DNA from: CAMPKL01 sp963817465
Lineage (GTDB): Bacteria > Acidobacteriota > Terriglobia > Bryobacterales > UBA6623
Length of the DNA stretch: 64,000 bases
Direction of reading: 5' to 3'
NCBI GenBank assembly: GCA_963817465.1
Contig: CAWFOP010000007.1
Location: 434,001-498,000 of the forward strand
Within the stretch, counting starts at the first letter, position 1. Each line of letters starts with the position of its first letter. Positions 24,898-35,835 of the stretch are shown here, in pieces. The position numbers and the translations under genes were made by a program. The notes beneath the pieces were generated by a model that did not search any database, was not told the origin of the DNA, and saw nothing but the letters and a program-made list of their open reading frames with translations.

Positions 24898-27800
24898 ATG
24901 AAGCGTCTCCCCGCTCTACTTGCGGTCGCCATCGGCGGCCTTTTCATCCCCGTCGTTTCTCCTGCGCAAGCGCCGCGCTCAGCGCGAGCGAGAGTGCCGG
25001 CGAACGATTCTCAAACAGTGCAAGAGAAACAGGCCCACATGTTCGATCTGAACAACGAGGTCTTACGCCTTTACAGCAACGCCGCCGCTTCCCCCGAGGC
25101 CCGCGGACTGGCCGGCGCGGGCGAAACCGACCTTTTTGAGCGCCGCAAGCAGGCTCTTCTCAAACTCGTAGCAGCGGACCCCTCGGCTGCGTTGGCCGCC
25201 GCCTTGCCGGATGGCATCGCGGCGCGGCTGGCGAAAACGTTTCCCGGCGAAGCGGACAAGATCGAACAATACGGCTCGCTGACCGGCGTGCTCGAGGTGG
25301 AAGTCGAAGACGGCGCCCCAGGGGATTCACAAGTCTTTCGCGGGCTACGCGTTGGCGGCCGGCGTCTCGAGTTGCATTTGACGACGGCGGAGCCGGACGT
25401 CGACAGCGGCCAACTCATCGAGGTCGGCGGCTTCATGCTTGGCGAAAGCGTCGTGGCTGAGTCGGTGAGCTCGCCGCTTGCCAAGCTCGACATCAATCAA
25501 GCCAATGCCGCCTCGTGCAGCACGACGGGAGCGCAACGGGTCGCAGTAATCAAGGTCAAATTCCCCAACACTGGTCCGAGCCTGTCAAACGCCAATCTCA
25601 GCGATTGGATGTTCGGCTCGTCCGGAGAGACCTTGAACCGTTTTTGGCAAGAGAACTCGGCGGGCGCCGCCTGGGCTGAAGGTGATGTTTTCCCGGCCGG
25701 CGCCGACGCCTGGTACACGCTCAACAGGGAGTATTCCTGCAGCGAATCGTCCGCGCTTCGCGACGCGGCTCTGGCGGCCGCTAACAAGGACGTCGACTTT
25801 CGCAACTACAGCCGCGTCATCATCGTCTTCACGCGGCCTTCGACCGGATGCTCGTTCGCCGGGCGCGCGTCGGTCGGGTGCTGGGTGGCGAATCCGGACG
25901 GCGGCTCGTCCATCTCCTATGCCCTGCAAGTGTTGAGCTCAATGGGTTCGCGCTCGTCGTCGGTGCAGCTCTCGTCGCACGAAGGCGGACATCAACTCGG
26001 GCTGTATCACTCGGCTTCGATGGACTACGGCGGCGAGGCGCTAGGAAATCCTTCCGCGTCGGGTTCGATGCTGGAATACGGCGACCGCTACGCGACGATG
26101 GGCTTTTGGAGCAGCGGCCATTACGCCGCTCCGCACAAAGCCAGATTGGGTTGGCTGCAGAATCAGCAGGTCGTGTCTTCGAGCGGAACCTACCGGCTGC
26201 AACCGTATTCGCTGGCTCCCAATTCGAGCGGCGGCGCGATGCAAGCCCTGAAAGTGCAGCGCGGCAGCGGCGGCGGCAAGACGATCTGGGTGGAATTCAG
26301 ACGGCGTTTGGGCCAATTCTTCTCGACGGCCGTCAGTAGCCCCGTCAACGGCGCGTTGATGCACCTCGACAACGGCTCGACGCAGTCGCTGCTGCTCGAT
26401 TTCACACCGCAAAGCCAGTCGAGCTCCGGAAGCTACTATGCGCCGGACTTCTACGACGCGACGCTCAATGTCGGCTCGAGCTGGCAGGATCCCTACACTG
26501 ATCTGAAGCTGTCGGTCATCTCCGCCAGCGACAGCGGTCTGGACGTTCAGGTCAGCTACGGCTCGACGCCTACTTGCACGCCAGCGAGCCCGCAAGTGAG
26601 CGTCAGCCCAACCAGCGAAAGCGCGGACTACCCCGCCGCCGCCAGCTATCAGGTGGCGATCACGAACAAGGACAGCGCCGGTTGCAACTCAGGTTCATTC
26701 TCACTCAGCTCTTCGGCTCTGTTGGGATCCCAGACGACAGGTGACATCTCGACTCAGCTCTCGCAAGGTCAAGTCACGCTCGCTCCAGGCGCCTCGGGTG
26801 CGGTGACCCTCAGCGCGGCGCCGATGACGGCTCCGCCGCAAGCGACGAACTATCAGATCAAGGCCATGGCGCAGCGCGGCGGCAACCAGGGCGCCGCTCA
26901 AGCCGGATTGGTTATCGTGCCGCCGCCCAACACCGCACCGACCGTGACGATCACCGCGCCGGCGAACGGCGCGAAAGTGACGGAGGGGACGAGCTTCAGC
27001 TTCAGCGGCTCGGCCGGCGACGCCGAGGACGGCGACTTGTCGGCGACGGTCGCCTGGACGTCGAACCTCGACGGCGCGTTGGGAACCGGATCGAGTCTCA
27101 GCAAGGCCCTCACCGTCGGAACGCACGCCGTGACCGCGTCGGTAAAGGACGCGGGCGGCCTAAGCGCGTCGAAGTCGATCAGCGTCACCGTCGACCCGCA
27201 GCAGGCGTCCGATACGGCGCCGACCTTGACAATCAATTCTCCGGCGAACGGCGCCAAGTTGACCGAAGGCACGCCGGTCAACTTCAGCGGCACGGCTACG
27301 GATAAGGAGGACGGCGACCTTTCGAACAAGATCTTGTGGATTTCGAACCTCGACGGGTTCATCGGAGCAGGCGGCGCAATCAGCAAAGCGTTGACGGCCG
27401 GTTCGCACACGCTGACGGTTTCCGTCGTGGATTCCGGAAACCAAAGTGCGCTGAAAACGATCACCGTTACGGTCGATCCCAAGTCGAACCAGAACACAGC
27501 CCCGACCGTGACGATCAATTCGCCCGCTAACGGAGCCAAGGTGACCGAGGGTACGGCCATTTCGTTCAGCGGGTCGGCGGCGGATCAGGAAGACGGCAAC
27601 CTATCCGCGAAGATCTCATGGCAATCCAGCCTCTCCGGCGCGATTGGAACGGGCGCTGCGCTAAGCAAGGCTTTGCCGGTCGGCTCGCATGTGATCACCG
27701 CATCGGTCAAAGACGCCGGAGGCCTCAGCGCTTTCAAAACGGTCAGCGTGACGGTCGAGGCGGCCGCGGTCACGGACGTCGCCATAACGGCGGTGTCGGC

Positions 27801-29007
27801 GCCCGCAAGCGTGACGCAGGGCAACATCGCGGCCGTCGCGGTGACGGTGCAAAACCTGGGGTCCCAAGATGTCGGTGCGATCCCGGTCAGCCTTAGCCCC
27901 GGCGCCGGCGGCGGCGCGGTGGTCAATTCGCCGCAGTCGATCAGCGGGCTGGCTAAGGGTGCGACCAAGGTGGTCACATTCAGTTGGAACACGGCGACCG
28001 CGACAGCGGCGACCCATACCTTGACGGCAAGCCTTGCGTTTAGCGACGGCAATGCGTCGAACAACGTGCGCTCGACGAGCTCGAAAGTGAATGCCGCGGC
28101 GACGCCGTTCAACGTGACCGCGATCTCGCCCAATTCGGTCGTGATCGGTTCGACCGCGATTGTCAAAATCAGCGGCGCCGGCTTTCAGTCCGGCGCCAAG
28201 GTCAGCTTCCAAAACGGGTCCGGAAAGACTCCCCAAGCCGTGACCGTCGCATTCGTCAATAGCTCGTTGCTCGTGGCGACGATCACCGCTCCGGGCGGCG
28301 GTCCGAACAGCAACCGGTTTTGGGATGTCGTCGTGAGCAACCCCGCCGGTTCGTCAGCCGTTTTACCGCAGGCTCTAACCGTGCTGGCGGGGTCGAGAGG
28401 CAATAGCAAACCGCGGGTCGCGGTCGCCTCGCCCTCAAACGAGGCGTTGTATCCCGAAGGTCAAGCCATCGCGTTCAGCGGCACGGCCGCCGATGACGAG
28501 GACGGATCGCTCACCTCCTCGCTGGTGTGGACTTCGACGATCGATGGCCCGATCGGGACGGGAGGATCGTTCACCAAGGTTCTCAGCCGCGGGGCGCACA
28601 TCATCACGGCATCCGTCACTGACAGCGCGGGAGAGACTACATCCTCTTCCGTTGCGCTGGCGGTTCAGGCTCCGGTGACCGGACCGTCGGTGGGGGCCTT
28701 CGACGTGATGATCACGATGACCAATCGCGGTCCCAATCTGACAGGACACGCCGCCGTGCGCGTCGTCAGCGGGACCGGCATGGCCGCTCCGGCCGCTGTG
28801 CAAGTCGAGGGCGTTTGGATGCTCGACGACGTGCCGTTTGGCGTCCCGGTCGTCGGCCTGACCGATGCGACCGGCACGGCCCTGATCGATTCCGTGCGTT
28901 TCCGCGCTTCGAGGGGCTCACAATTGACATTCACCGTGACGAAAATGGTGCAGTCCGGCGCCACGTGGAACGGGTTGCCGGTATCTGGGATCTTTACGGT
29001 CCCTTAG
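24898..29007 (+). CDS. Large secreted M11 (gametolysin)-like metalloprotease with Ig-like, CARDB and IPT/TIG modules
   Basis: The protein has 1369 residues with a signal peptide ending SPA|QAP. A propeptide-like region leads to a zinc-protease domain whose motif is HEGGHQLGLYH (H361, E362, H365, H371), the metzincin pattern HExxHxxGxxH, in a context like peptidase family M11. After a cysteine-bearing domain (about 560-670), three tandem Ig-like modules of about 92 residues follow (about 678-768, 771-862, 866-957). Each starts with TAPTVTI..P.NGAKVTEG. Then come a CARDB-like module (about 957-1055), an IPT/TIG-like module (about 1070-1160, with ISPNSVVIGSTAIVKISGAGF), and a fourth Ig-like module (about 1168-1255). 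A unique C-terminal domain ends the protein. It probably cleaves extracellular protein, with the modules as stalk or binder. No sorting signal is obvious. GAGGAAG supports ATG 24898. Confidence 0.87.
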   Translation: MKRLPALLAVAIGGLFIPVVSPAQAPRSARARVPANDSQTVQEKQAHMFDLNNEVLRLYSNAAASPEARGLAGAGETDLFERRKQALLKLVAADPSAALAAALPDGIAARLAKTFPGEADKIEQYGSLTGVLEVEVEDGAPGDSQVFRGLRVGGRRLELHLTTAEPDVDSGQLIEVGGFMLGESVVAESVSSPLAKLDINQANAASCSTTGAQRVAVIKVKFPNTGPSLSNANLSDWMFGSSGETLNRFWQENSAGAAWAEGDVFPAGADAWYTLNREYSCSESSALRDAALAAANKDVDFRNYSRVIIVFTRPSTGCSFAGRASVGCWVANPDGGSSISYALQVLSSMGSRSSSVQLSSHEGGHQLGLYHSASMDYGGEALGNPSASGSMLEYGDRYATMGFWSSGHYAAPHKARLGWLQNQQVVSSSGTYRLQPYSLAPNSSGGAMQALKVQRGSGGGKTIWVEFRRRLGQFFSTAVSSPVNGALMHLDNGSTQSLLLDFTPQSQSSSGSYYAPDFYDATLNVGSSWQDPYTDLKLSVISASDSGLDVQVSYGSTPTCTPASPQVSVSPTSESADYPAAASYQVAITNKDSAGCNSGSFSLSSSALLGSQTTGDISTQLSQGQVTLAPGASGAVTLSAAPMTAPPQATNYQIKAMAQRGGNQGAAQAGLVIVPPPNTAPTVTITAPANGAKVTEGTSFSFSGSAGDAEDGDLSATVAWTSNLDGALGTGSSLSKALTVGTHAVTASVKDAGGLSASKSISVTVDPQQASDTAPTLTINSPANGAKLTEGTPVNFSGTATDKEDGDLSNKILWISNLDGFIGAGGAISKALTAGSHTLTVSVVDSGNQSALKTITVTVDPKSNQNTAPTVTINSPANGAKVTEGTAISFSGSAADQEDGNLSAKISWQSSLSGAIGTGAALSKALPVGSHVITASVKDAGGLSAFKTVSVTVEAAAVTDVAITAVSAPASVTQGNIAAVAVTVQNLGSQDVGAIPVSLSPGAGGGAVVNSPQSISGLAKGATKVVTFSWNTATATAATHTLTASLAFSDGNASNNVRSTSSKVNAAATPFNVTAISPNSVVIGSTAIVKISGAGFQSGAKVSFQNGSGKTPQAVTVAFVNSSLLVATITAPGGGPNSNRFWDVVVSNPAGSSAVLPQALTVLAGSRGNSKPRVAVASPSNEALYPEGQAIAFSGTAADDEDGSLTSSLVWTSTIDGPIGTGGSFTKVLSRGAHIITASVTDSAGETTSSSVALAVQAPVTGPSVGAFDVMITMTNRGPNLTGHAAVRVVSGTGMAAPAAVQVEGVWMLDDVPFGVPVVGLTDATGTALIDSVRFRASRGSQLTFTVTKMVQSGATWNGLPVSGIFTVP

Positions 29008-29035
29008 CCGGCATATCTCGACTCGCCGCCGGCTA
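29005..29035 (+). terminator. Possible bidirectional terminator hairpin between convergent genes
   Basis: TAGCCGGC (29005-29012) and GCCGGCTA (29028-29035) are perfect complements with a 15-base loop. The two stop codons of the converging genes form the ends of the repeat. There is no T-tract on either side, so intrinsic termination is uncertain. Confidence 0.4.
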
Positions 29036-31053
29036 GAGCCCGGCGGCGAAATCGTGTTCAAAGCGGCCGTTTAGAGCGCCTTCGAGCGTCATGCTGAGGC
29101 GCATTTGATCGCCTTTGCCGTACAGCTCGTAGATGCGCTGCGTGAACTTGTAAGCATCGGGAAGCCGGCCGTAGAAGGTTACGCGCCGCGGGGCGACCAG
29201 CGCAGCAGCCTCGGGCAGGTCGGTATAGCGCAGCACGTTCAGGAAGATCGGCGCTTCACGATGAGTTGTCGGCGGGTCGATCACAATCGACTGCGAGACG
29301 CCCTCGTCGAGCGCGGCCGCATAGAGCCCCAGAGCCCCGGAAACTCCGATTCCAGCGACGACGACCTCGCCTCCGACCTTGCCGCGCATCGCGTCGGCCG
29401 CGCGCATGACGTCCCACAGGCGCATCGAGTCCACAGTTCGGCCGAGGAGCATCGAGTTGCGCTCGACGGCCTTCCAAACGCTTTTCGGCCAAGGTACTTC
29501 TCCGACGCCTCGCGCATAGACGACGAGAATGGAGTTCTCGCGCGAAGCGATCACCTGCCGCAGCGTGGATCGCGTCGCCTCCCAATCCTCGCCGTTCGAC
29601 GCGATGTAGACCAGGCTCGGCCCGGTTTCGCCCGCGCGCTCCCGCAGCAGCCCGCGCAGGGTGATCGCCCGGCTCGCTTTCGATCGCGACGGCTGAGAAT
29701 CCGTCCGGCGCAGCGGCCGACGGATGGGCGCAATTCGGCGGGAGATAGGCCGCGCGGGAACGCCCCAAAGACCTTTCCCCGCAGCAGGCCCAGCAACTCC
29801 TCGCGCCTCGTGAGCCACTCAGCCAGCGAGGCAGGTTCCCGCAACCCGTGCTCCGGCACGAAGAACTCGTGGACGCGATAGTTGCGCGCGTCGGCCGGAG
29901 GCTTGCCGCCGAACACGGCCAGCTCCGCGGGAGGAATCTCTTCGTAGGTCAGGTCGATCTCGCGCTCGGGAATGTGCCGCAGATGCTTGTCGAACCAGCC
30001 GATCGCCGTCGCGCGTAGGAAGTCGGAGTCCTCGTGACCCGTGTCGACCTCGACGTTGGTGAAGCGGTCCGGCCGGTCGTAGCTTTTGAACAAGCCGCCG
30101 ATGACGCTCTCGAATTCCTTGTATCCGGGCACTGGAAACAGCAGGTCCTTCTTGCCGTGCGCCATCATCAGCGCCCGCGGGGCGATCAAGGCGCCTTGGT
30201 GCAGCATGTCGTGACGCAAGGAGTTCACCGGGAACATGCAGTCGCAGTGCCGCTTCTCGGTGTCTTCGGCGACATCGGCCGCGTAGGTGCTGATCCCCAT
30301 GACGGGTGCCGCCACTTGCAGCCGCTCATCCACTGACGCCGCGAACCAGCTCATCGCGGCCCCGCCCGAGCGCCCGGTAATGCCGAACCGCGACGAGTCG
30401 ACCTCGGGCCGCGTCTCGAGGTAGTCGAGCGCCCGAATCACGTTCCACACTTCCAGGCCCGCGGGCGAGTAGCCGCGCGAGTACCAGTCGTACATCTCCT
30501 GGTTGTAAACGCCGTGGTGCAGCGCGAAGGTCTCCGCGATCTGGATCGGGTCGAGCATGAAAGCTACGTAGCCTTGCTTGGCGAGGCTGTGGCCATGGCG
30601 CTGGTAGTACGTTTTCGCGCCGTAGGGCGAGTAAGCGTGACCGCAGACGTAAATCACTGTCGGCTTCTTGCCGGGACCGTCGGGGACGTAGAGATTGCCG
30701 GTGACGTAGACCTTCGGCAGGCTCTCGAAGGCGATCTTCTCGATCACGTATCCGGGTCGCTGAATCTTGCCGGTGATTTGAACGTTCAGCGGCGTGCGCG
30801 CGGGCTCGGGATCGAGGCCCAGCATTTCGCGCATCTCTTGCCGCCGCCTGTCGCGCACTTTCTCCCACGTCGCGCGGTCGGAGACTTCGGCGCGCGCGGC
30901 GTCGGTCAACGCCCGCGCCTCGCGCTCGAGGTAGCGCATGACCTGCTCCTGGCTCGCCTGCATGCGAGCGTAGGGGGAATCGGTCGCCTGGGCGGCCAGA
31001 GCGCAGGCGCAGGCCAATGCGGCGAATGCGGTTCGCGACAATGAATGGAGCAT
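29033..31053 (-). CDS. Secreted alpha/beta-hydrolase (acetyl-xylan-esterase/prolyl-oligopeptidase-like), frameshifted twice
   Basis: ATG 31053 begins a signal peptide (MLHSLSRTAFAALACACALAAQA). The first ~440 residues form a complete hydrolase: VYVTGNLYVPDGPGKKPTVIYVCGHA, the nucleophile in GITGRSGGAAMSW, an acid in HGKKDLLF and a histidine in DTGHEDSDF. After KVFGAFPR the frame is lost between about 29770 and 29700. A short segment APDGFSAVAIESEPG reads in a second frame, and the sequence continues as ITLRGLLRERAGETGPSLVYIASNGEDW in a third, consistent with one extra base near 29666. The C-terminal part is a second hydrolase-like domain (VVAGIGVSGALGLYAAALD). Correcting both shifts gives about 672 residues. 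The family is common in Acidobacteria and Planctomycetes as putative carbohydrate esterases. Confidence 0.8.
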
Positions 31054-31097
31054 GGCGGCGTTCAGGATAGCGCGCCCGAACGCCTCCCGAAGCGCGG

Positions 31098-32309
<1,212 letters not shown>

Positions 32310-32354
32310 AAGTCCGTAGTGTACCGGCCAAGTCGGCTCCGTTGCCTTCCCGCA

Positions 32355-32981
32355 CTAGGGTTTCGGAACATGCAGCGTGGCGCTGATCATCCCCGTGCCG
32401 CTGAGCGCGTACAACAGAGTCAGCGGATGGAAAGCGGCCGGGCCGAGCCGAAACGAGCCCAGCCACAAGTCGCTTTCGACGGCCCCGGTCCCGAATGCGA
32501 CTCCCAGCACGACTACGATCACGATGCTCGTGGGGATCGGCGTGCCCTCGAAGTATTTCACCTTGCCGCGCTCGTCGGACAACTCGGCCGCCGTCACATT
32601 GAAGCGCGCCAGACGACTGATGCCGCACATGATGAAGAAGACCAGAATCGCGGCGTCCCAAGCGCCGCGCAACCCCAAAGTAAAACCCAGCACCGCCGGC
32701 GCGACTCCGAAGGACACGGTATCGGCCAGCGAGTCCAGGTCGGCCCCCAAAGCCGACGACCGCGCCGAGCGCCGCGCCCAATAGCCGTCCAGGACGTCGC
32801 AAATCAGCGCTGCAAACAGCAGCGCAACCGCGCCCCACACAAGCTCGGAGCGACCCTCGATGCTGTAGTTGAGGCACAGGAAGATCGCGACCGACCCGCA
32901 CGCGGCGTTCCCCAGCGTGAAGGCGTCCGCGACGGTGTACGAGCGCAGCATCGACAGATGCTTCTTCTTCGGATCGACCAT
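32355..32981 (-). CDS. pssA: CDP-diacylglycerol-serine O-phosphatidyltransferase
   Basis: The protein has 208 residues with six or so membrane helices. The complete CDP-alcohol phosphotransferase signature D-x2-D-G-x2-A-R-x8-G-x3-D-x3-D is present as DVLDGYWAR, then a glycine and the two aspartates in GADLDSLAD. The following SFGVAPAVLGF and CGISRLARFNV match the PssA branch rather than PgsA. It makes phosphatidylserine at the inner membrane, the first step to phosphatidylethanolamine. A psd gene is not seen nearby. Confidence 0.92.
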   Translation of the reverse strand: MVDPKKKHLSMLRSYTVADAFTLGNAACGSVAIFLCLNYSIEGRSELVWGAVALLFAALICDVLDGYWARRSARSSALGADLDSLADTVSFGVAPAVLGFTLGLRGAWDAAILVFFIMCGISRLARFNVTAAELSDERGKVKYFEGTPIPTSIVIVVVLGVAFGTGAVESDLWLGSFRLGPAAFHPLTLLYALSGTGMISATLHVPKP

Positions 32982-33050
32982 GCTCGTGTGATTCTACGGG
33001 AAAGCGCCCGCGGACCTTGACGGCGCCTTGCCCTGCGCAATTCGGCGGCC

Positions 33051-33440
33051 TTATTCGCCGTGATCTTCTGCGGCCTCACTCGACCCGGCCCGAGCGCGGC
33101 TCGCAAACCCGACCCAGACCTGCAGGATCGTAAACAGCAGCGCCGGAACCGCGGTGAGAGGCGAGCCGATCTTGAGATGCGACGCGATCGCGCCGACGGT
33201 GGTGACAGTGAGCGCGGCGGCCGCCCAGGGAGTGAGCGGGCGAACCAGCACAGCGGCGGCGCAAGCGAGCTGAACCGCGCAGGTCAAGTAGATCAGCTCC
33301 GGCGGGTAGTCGAAGCGCTGCGACAGCGCGTGCGCGCGGTACTCGAGAACGGCGGCGACGGGTGCGCCGATCCCGTATGACGCCGCCAGAAACCATTCGG
33401 CGACCCGCAACCCGCGATTGCGCCGGGACACTTCCCGCAA
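33051..33440 (-). CDS. Small four-helix membrane protein, DoxX-like
   Basis: The protein has up to 129 residues from TTG 33440; a GTG at 33431 is an equally good start. Four hydrophobic helices are visible: WFLAASYGIGAPVAAVLEY, LIYLTCAVQLACAAAVLV, PWAAAALTVTTVGAIASHL and TAVPALLFTILQVWVGF. The pattern and the loop KIGSPLTAVPALL resemble DoxX-like proteins of unknown function. It sits between pssA (same strand) and glnS (divergent). Confidence 0.6.
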   Translation of the reverse strand: MREVSRRNRGLRVAEWFLAASYGIGAPVAAVLEYRAHALSQRFDYPPELIYLTCAVQLACAAAVLVRPLTPWAAAALTVTTVGAIASHLKIGSPLTAVPALLFTILQVWVGFASRARAGSSEAAEDHGE

Positions 33441-33528
33441 ACCACGGCTATTGTGCCAGAAGCAGCCCGCGTTGGGCGGCGCAGAAGCAAGGCCCTAGCC
33501 GCCTGAACGCCTTTCTATACTGGAACGA

Positions 33529-35235
33529 ATGTCTCTCGAAGCTCCGCAAGGAGGCTCGGCGGCGGTCGCCGAGCCGAAGCGCACGAATTTCATCCGCGAC
33601 ATCATCGTGGAAGATATCCGCAAGGGCAAGAACGACGGGCGCGTGCATACGCGGTTTCCGCCCGAGCCGAACGGCTATCTGCACATCGGGCACGCCAAGT
33701 CGATTTGCCTGAATTTCGGGCTGGCCCAGGAGTTCGGCGGCAAGTGCAACCTACGTTTCGACGATACGAATCCGGTCAAGGAAGAAGCGGCGTTCGCCGA
33801 GTCAATCATCGAAGATGTCCGCTGGCTGGGCTTCGACTGGGAAGATCGGCTTTTTTACGCGTCGGACTACTTCGAGCAGCTCTATGAGTGGGCGGTCGAG
33901 CTGATCAAGCAGGGCAAGGCGTTCGTGTGCGATTTGAGCGGGGAACAGGTGCGGCAGCTTCGCGGGACGCCGACCGTGCCCGGCACCGAAAGCCCCTGGC
34001 GTAATCGCTCGGTCGAAGAGAACCTCGACCTGTTCGCGCGCATGCGCGCCGGCGAGTTTCCGGACGGATCGCGGACGCTGCGCGCGAAAATCGACATGGC
34101 GTCGCCGAACTTCAACATGCGCGATCCGGTGATGTACCGCATTCTGCACGCGCATCATCACCGCACCGGAGACGAGTGGTGCATCTACCCGATGTACGAC
34201 TACGCGCATGGCGAGAGCGATTCGATCGAGGGCATCACGCATTCGATCTGCACGCTGGAGTTTGAGGATCACCGGCCGCTGTACGACTGGTTCCTCGACA
34301 ACCTGGGCGTGCATCATCCGCAACAGATCGAGTTCGACCGGCTCAATCTGACCAGCACCGTTCTGAGCAAGCGCAAGCTGCTGATGCTGGTGAATGAGGG
34401 CTTCGTCAGCGGCTGGGACGACCCGCGCATGCCGACGCTGTCGGGCATGCGACGGCGCGGGTATACGCCGGAAGCGATTCGGGCCTTTTGCGACGTGATC
34501 GGCGTCTCGAAGACGAACGTAGTCAATGAGTTGGCGCTGCTCGAACACATGCTGCGCACGGACCTGAACAAGCGCGCCCTGCGCGTGATGGCGGTGCTCG
34601 ACCCGATCAAGCTCGTGATCGAGAACTATCCCGAGGGTCAAGTCGAAGAGATGGACGCGGTAAACAATCCGGAAGACGAATCGGCCGGAACGCGCAAGGT
34701 TCCCTTTTCGAAGACGTTATATATCGAGCGCGACGATTTTCGCGAGGAAGCTCCCAAGAAGTATTACCGGCTCACGCCGGGCCGCGAAGTGCGACTGCGG
34801 TACGGCTATTTCGTCACCTGCACGGGCTTCAAGAAAAACGACGCGGGCGAGGTAGTCGAAGTGCATTGCACCTACGACCCCGAGACCCGCGGCGGCAACG
34901 CGCCGGATGGACGCAAGGTAAAGTCGACGATTCACTGGGTTTCGGCGGAGCACGCCTTGGATTTCGAGGCGCGGCTTTATGAAAACCTGCTGCTCGAAGA
35001 TGAGGGAGACGCCGAAGAGAAGCCGTTTACAGAGTTGCTCAACCCGAATTCGCTCGAGGTGCGCACGGCGAAGATCGAGCCAAGCGTCAGCGGCGCGGCG
35101 CCCGGAGACAAGTATCAGTTCGAGCGGATCGGCTATTTTTGCGTCGACACCGAGTCCACGCCGGAAAGGCTGGTTTTCAACCGCACCGTGGGCTTGCGCG
35201 ACTCGTGGGCCAACATCGAAAAGCGCATGCAATAG
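33529..35235 (+). CDS. glnS: Glutaminyl-tRNA synthetase
   Basis: The protein has 568 residues, the size of bacterial GlnRS. The class I HIGH motif is in PPEPNGYLHIGHAKS (H52-H55), followed by NLRFDDTNPVKEE, typical of GlnRS. The KMSKS-like loop reads VLSKRKL (278-284). The C-terminal anticodon-binding beta-barrels include FSKTLYIERDDF-like and GREVRLRYGYFVTC segments. It charges tRNA-Gln directly in the cytoplasm, so glutamine coding here need not depend on GatCAB. A tRNA-Gln gene is in the same window at 14.7 kb. Confidence 0.97.
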   Translation: MSLEAPQGGSAAVAEPKRTNFIRDIIVEDIRKGKNDGRVHTRFPPEPNGYLHIGHAKSICLNFGLAQEFGGKCNLRFDDTNPVKEEAAFAESIIEDVRWLGFDWEDRLFYASDYFEQLYEWAVELIKQGKAFVCDLSGEQVRQLRGTPTVPGTESPWRNRSVEENLDLFARMRAGEFPDGSRTLRAKIDMASPNFNMRDPVMYRILHAHHHRTGDEWCIYPMYDYAHGESDSIEGITHSICTLEFEDHRPLYDWFLDNLGVHHPQQIEFDRLNLTSTVLSKRKLLMLVNEGFVSGWDDPRMPTLSGMRRRGYTPEAIRAFCDVIGVSKTNVVNELALLEHMLRTDLNKRALRVMAVLDPIKLVIENYPEGQVEEMDAVNNPEDESAGTRKVPFSKTLYIERDDFREEAPKKYYRLTPGREVRLRYGYFVTCTGFKKNDAGEVVEVHCTYDPETRGGNAPDGRKVKSTIHWVSAEHALDFEARLYENLLLEDEGDAEEKPFTELLNPNSLEVRTAKIEPSVSGAAPGDKYQFERIGYFCVDTESTPERLVFNRTVGLRDSWANIEKRMQ

Positions 35236-35516
35236 GCTTTCGCTAGCGTCGTCTCGGCAGCACAACCCACAAGCGCGGCTCGCGTAGATAGACGCCGATT
35301 CAGACAAGAATTCCCAACGCCACGGGGAACAGGCCCGGAAAAGCGCCTTCGCCTGCCCGGACGTGGGTTGCTACTGCTCCTCCCGGGTAGATTCCCAAAT
35401 GGACGCCGGCGCGCGGCCTTCTCGCATTTAGGTTCCTCCCCGCAAATTCTTTTGTCGCCTCCCCACGTCGGGATTCTCTGAGTGATTGCGCCTCTTACCG
35501 GTGAGGGCTACACACC
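35236..35516. other. Gene-free interval
   Basis: Between glnS and the DUF4242 gene I see no coding potential, RNA gene or convincing hairpin. A promoter for the downstream cluster presumably lies here, but no -35/-10 pair stands out. Confidence 0.5.
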
Positions 35517-35792
35517 ATGAAACGATTCGTCATCGAACGCGACATCCCCGGGGCGGGCAGCCTCGAACGCGCGGAGCTTCGTGCAGCCGCGAAGAAGTCG
35601 AACGCCGTGCTGCAGGAGTTGGGTCCCGATATCCAGTGGGTTCAGTCCTACGTCACCGCGGACAAGCTGTTCTGCATCTACTACGCCGCCAGCGAGGACT
35701 TGATCTACAAGCACGCCGAGATGAGCGGCTTTCCGGCGACGAAGGTGACCGAAGCCAGAAGGATCATCGATCCGACCACTGCTTTTCGGTAA
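35517..35792 (+). CDS. DUF4242 small protein
   Basis: The protein has 91 residues starting at ATG 35517, with GTGAGG ten bases upstream. It matches the DUF4242 pattern: FVIERDIPGAG at the start, SNAVLQELGPDIQWVQSYVTADKLFCIYYA in the centre, and a C-terminal RRIIDPTTAFR. The fold is a ferredoxin-like alpha/beta sandwich; some relatives were described as nickel-binding, but the general function is unknown. It is the first gene of a same-strand set with an OsmC protein and a methyltransferase. Confidence 0.82.
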   Translation: MKRFVIERDIPGAGSLERAELRAAAKKSNAVLQELGPDIQWVQSYVTADKLFCIYYAASEDLIYKHAEMSGFPATKVTEARRIIDPTTAFR

Positions 35793-35835
35793 GCCGTGAC
35801 GTTCAGGACGCCCAGCGACCAAGGAGTTCGAGATC

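Noticed and set aside
26925..27765. CRISPR-like or DNA tandem repeat array
   Set aside because: The periodicity of about 280 bases is the coding repeat of Ig-like protein modules, not an array of short repeats with spacers.
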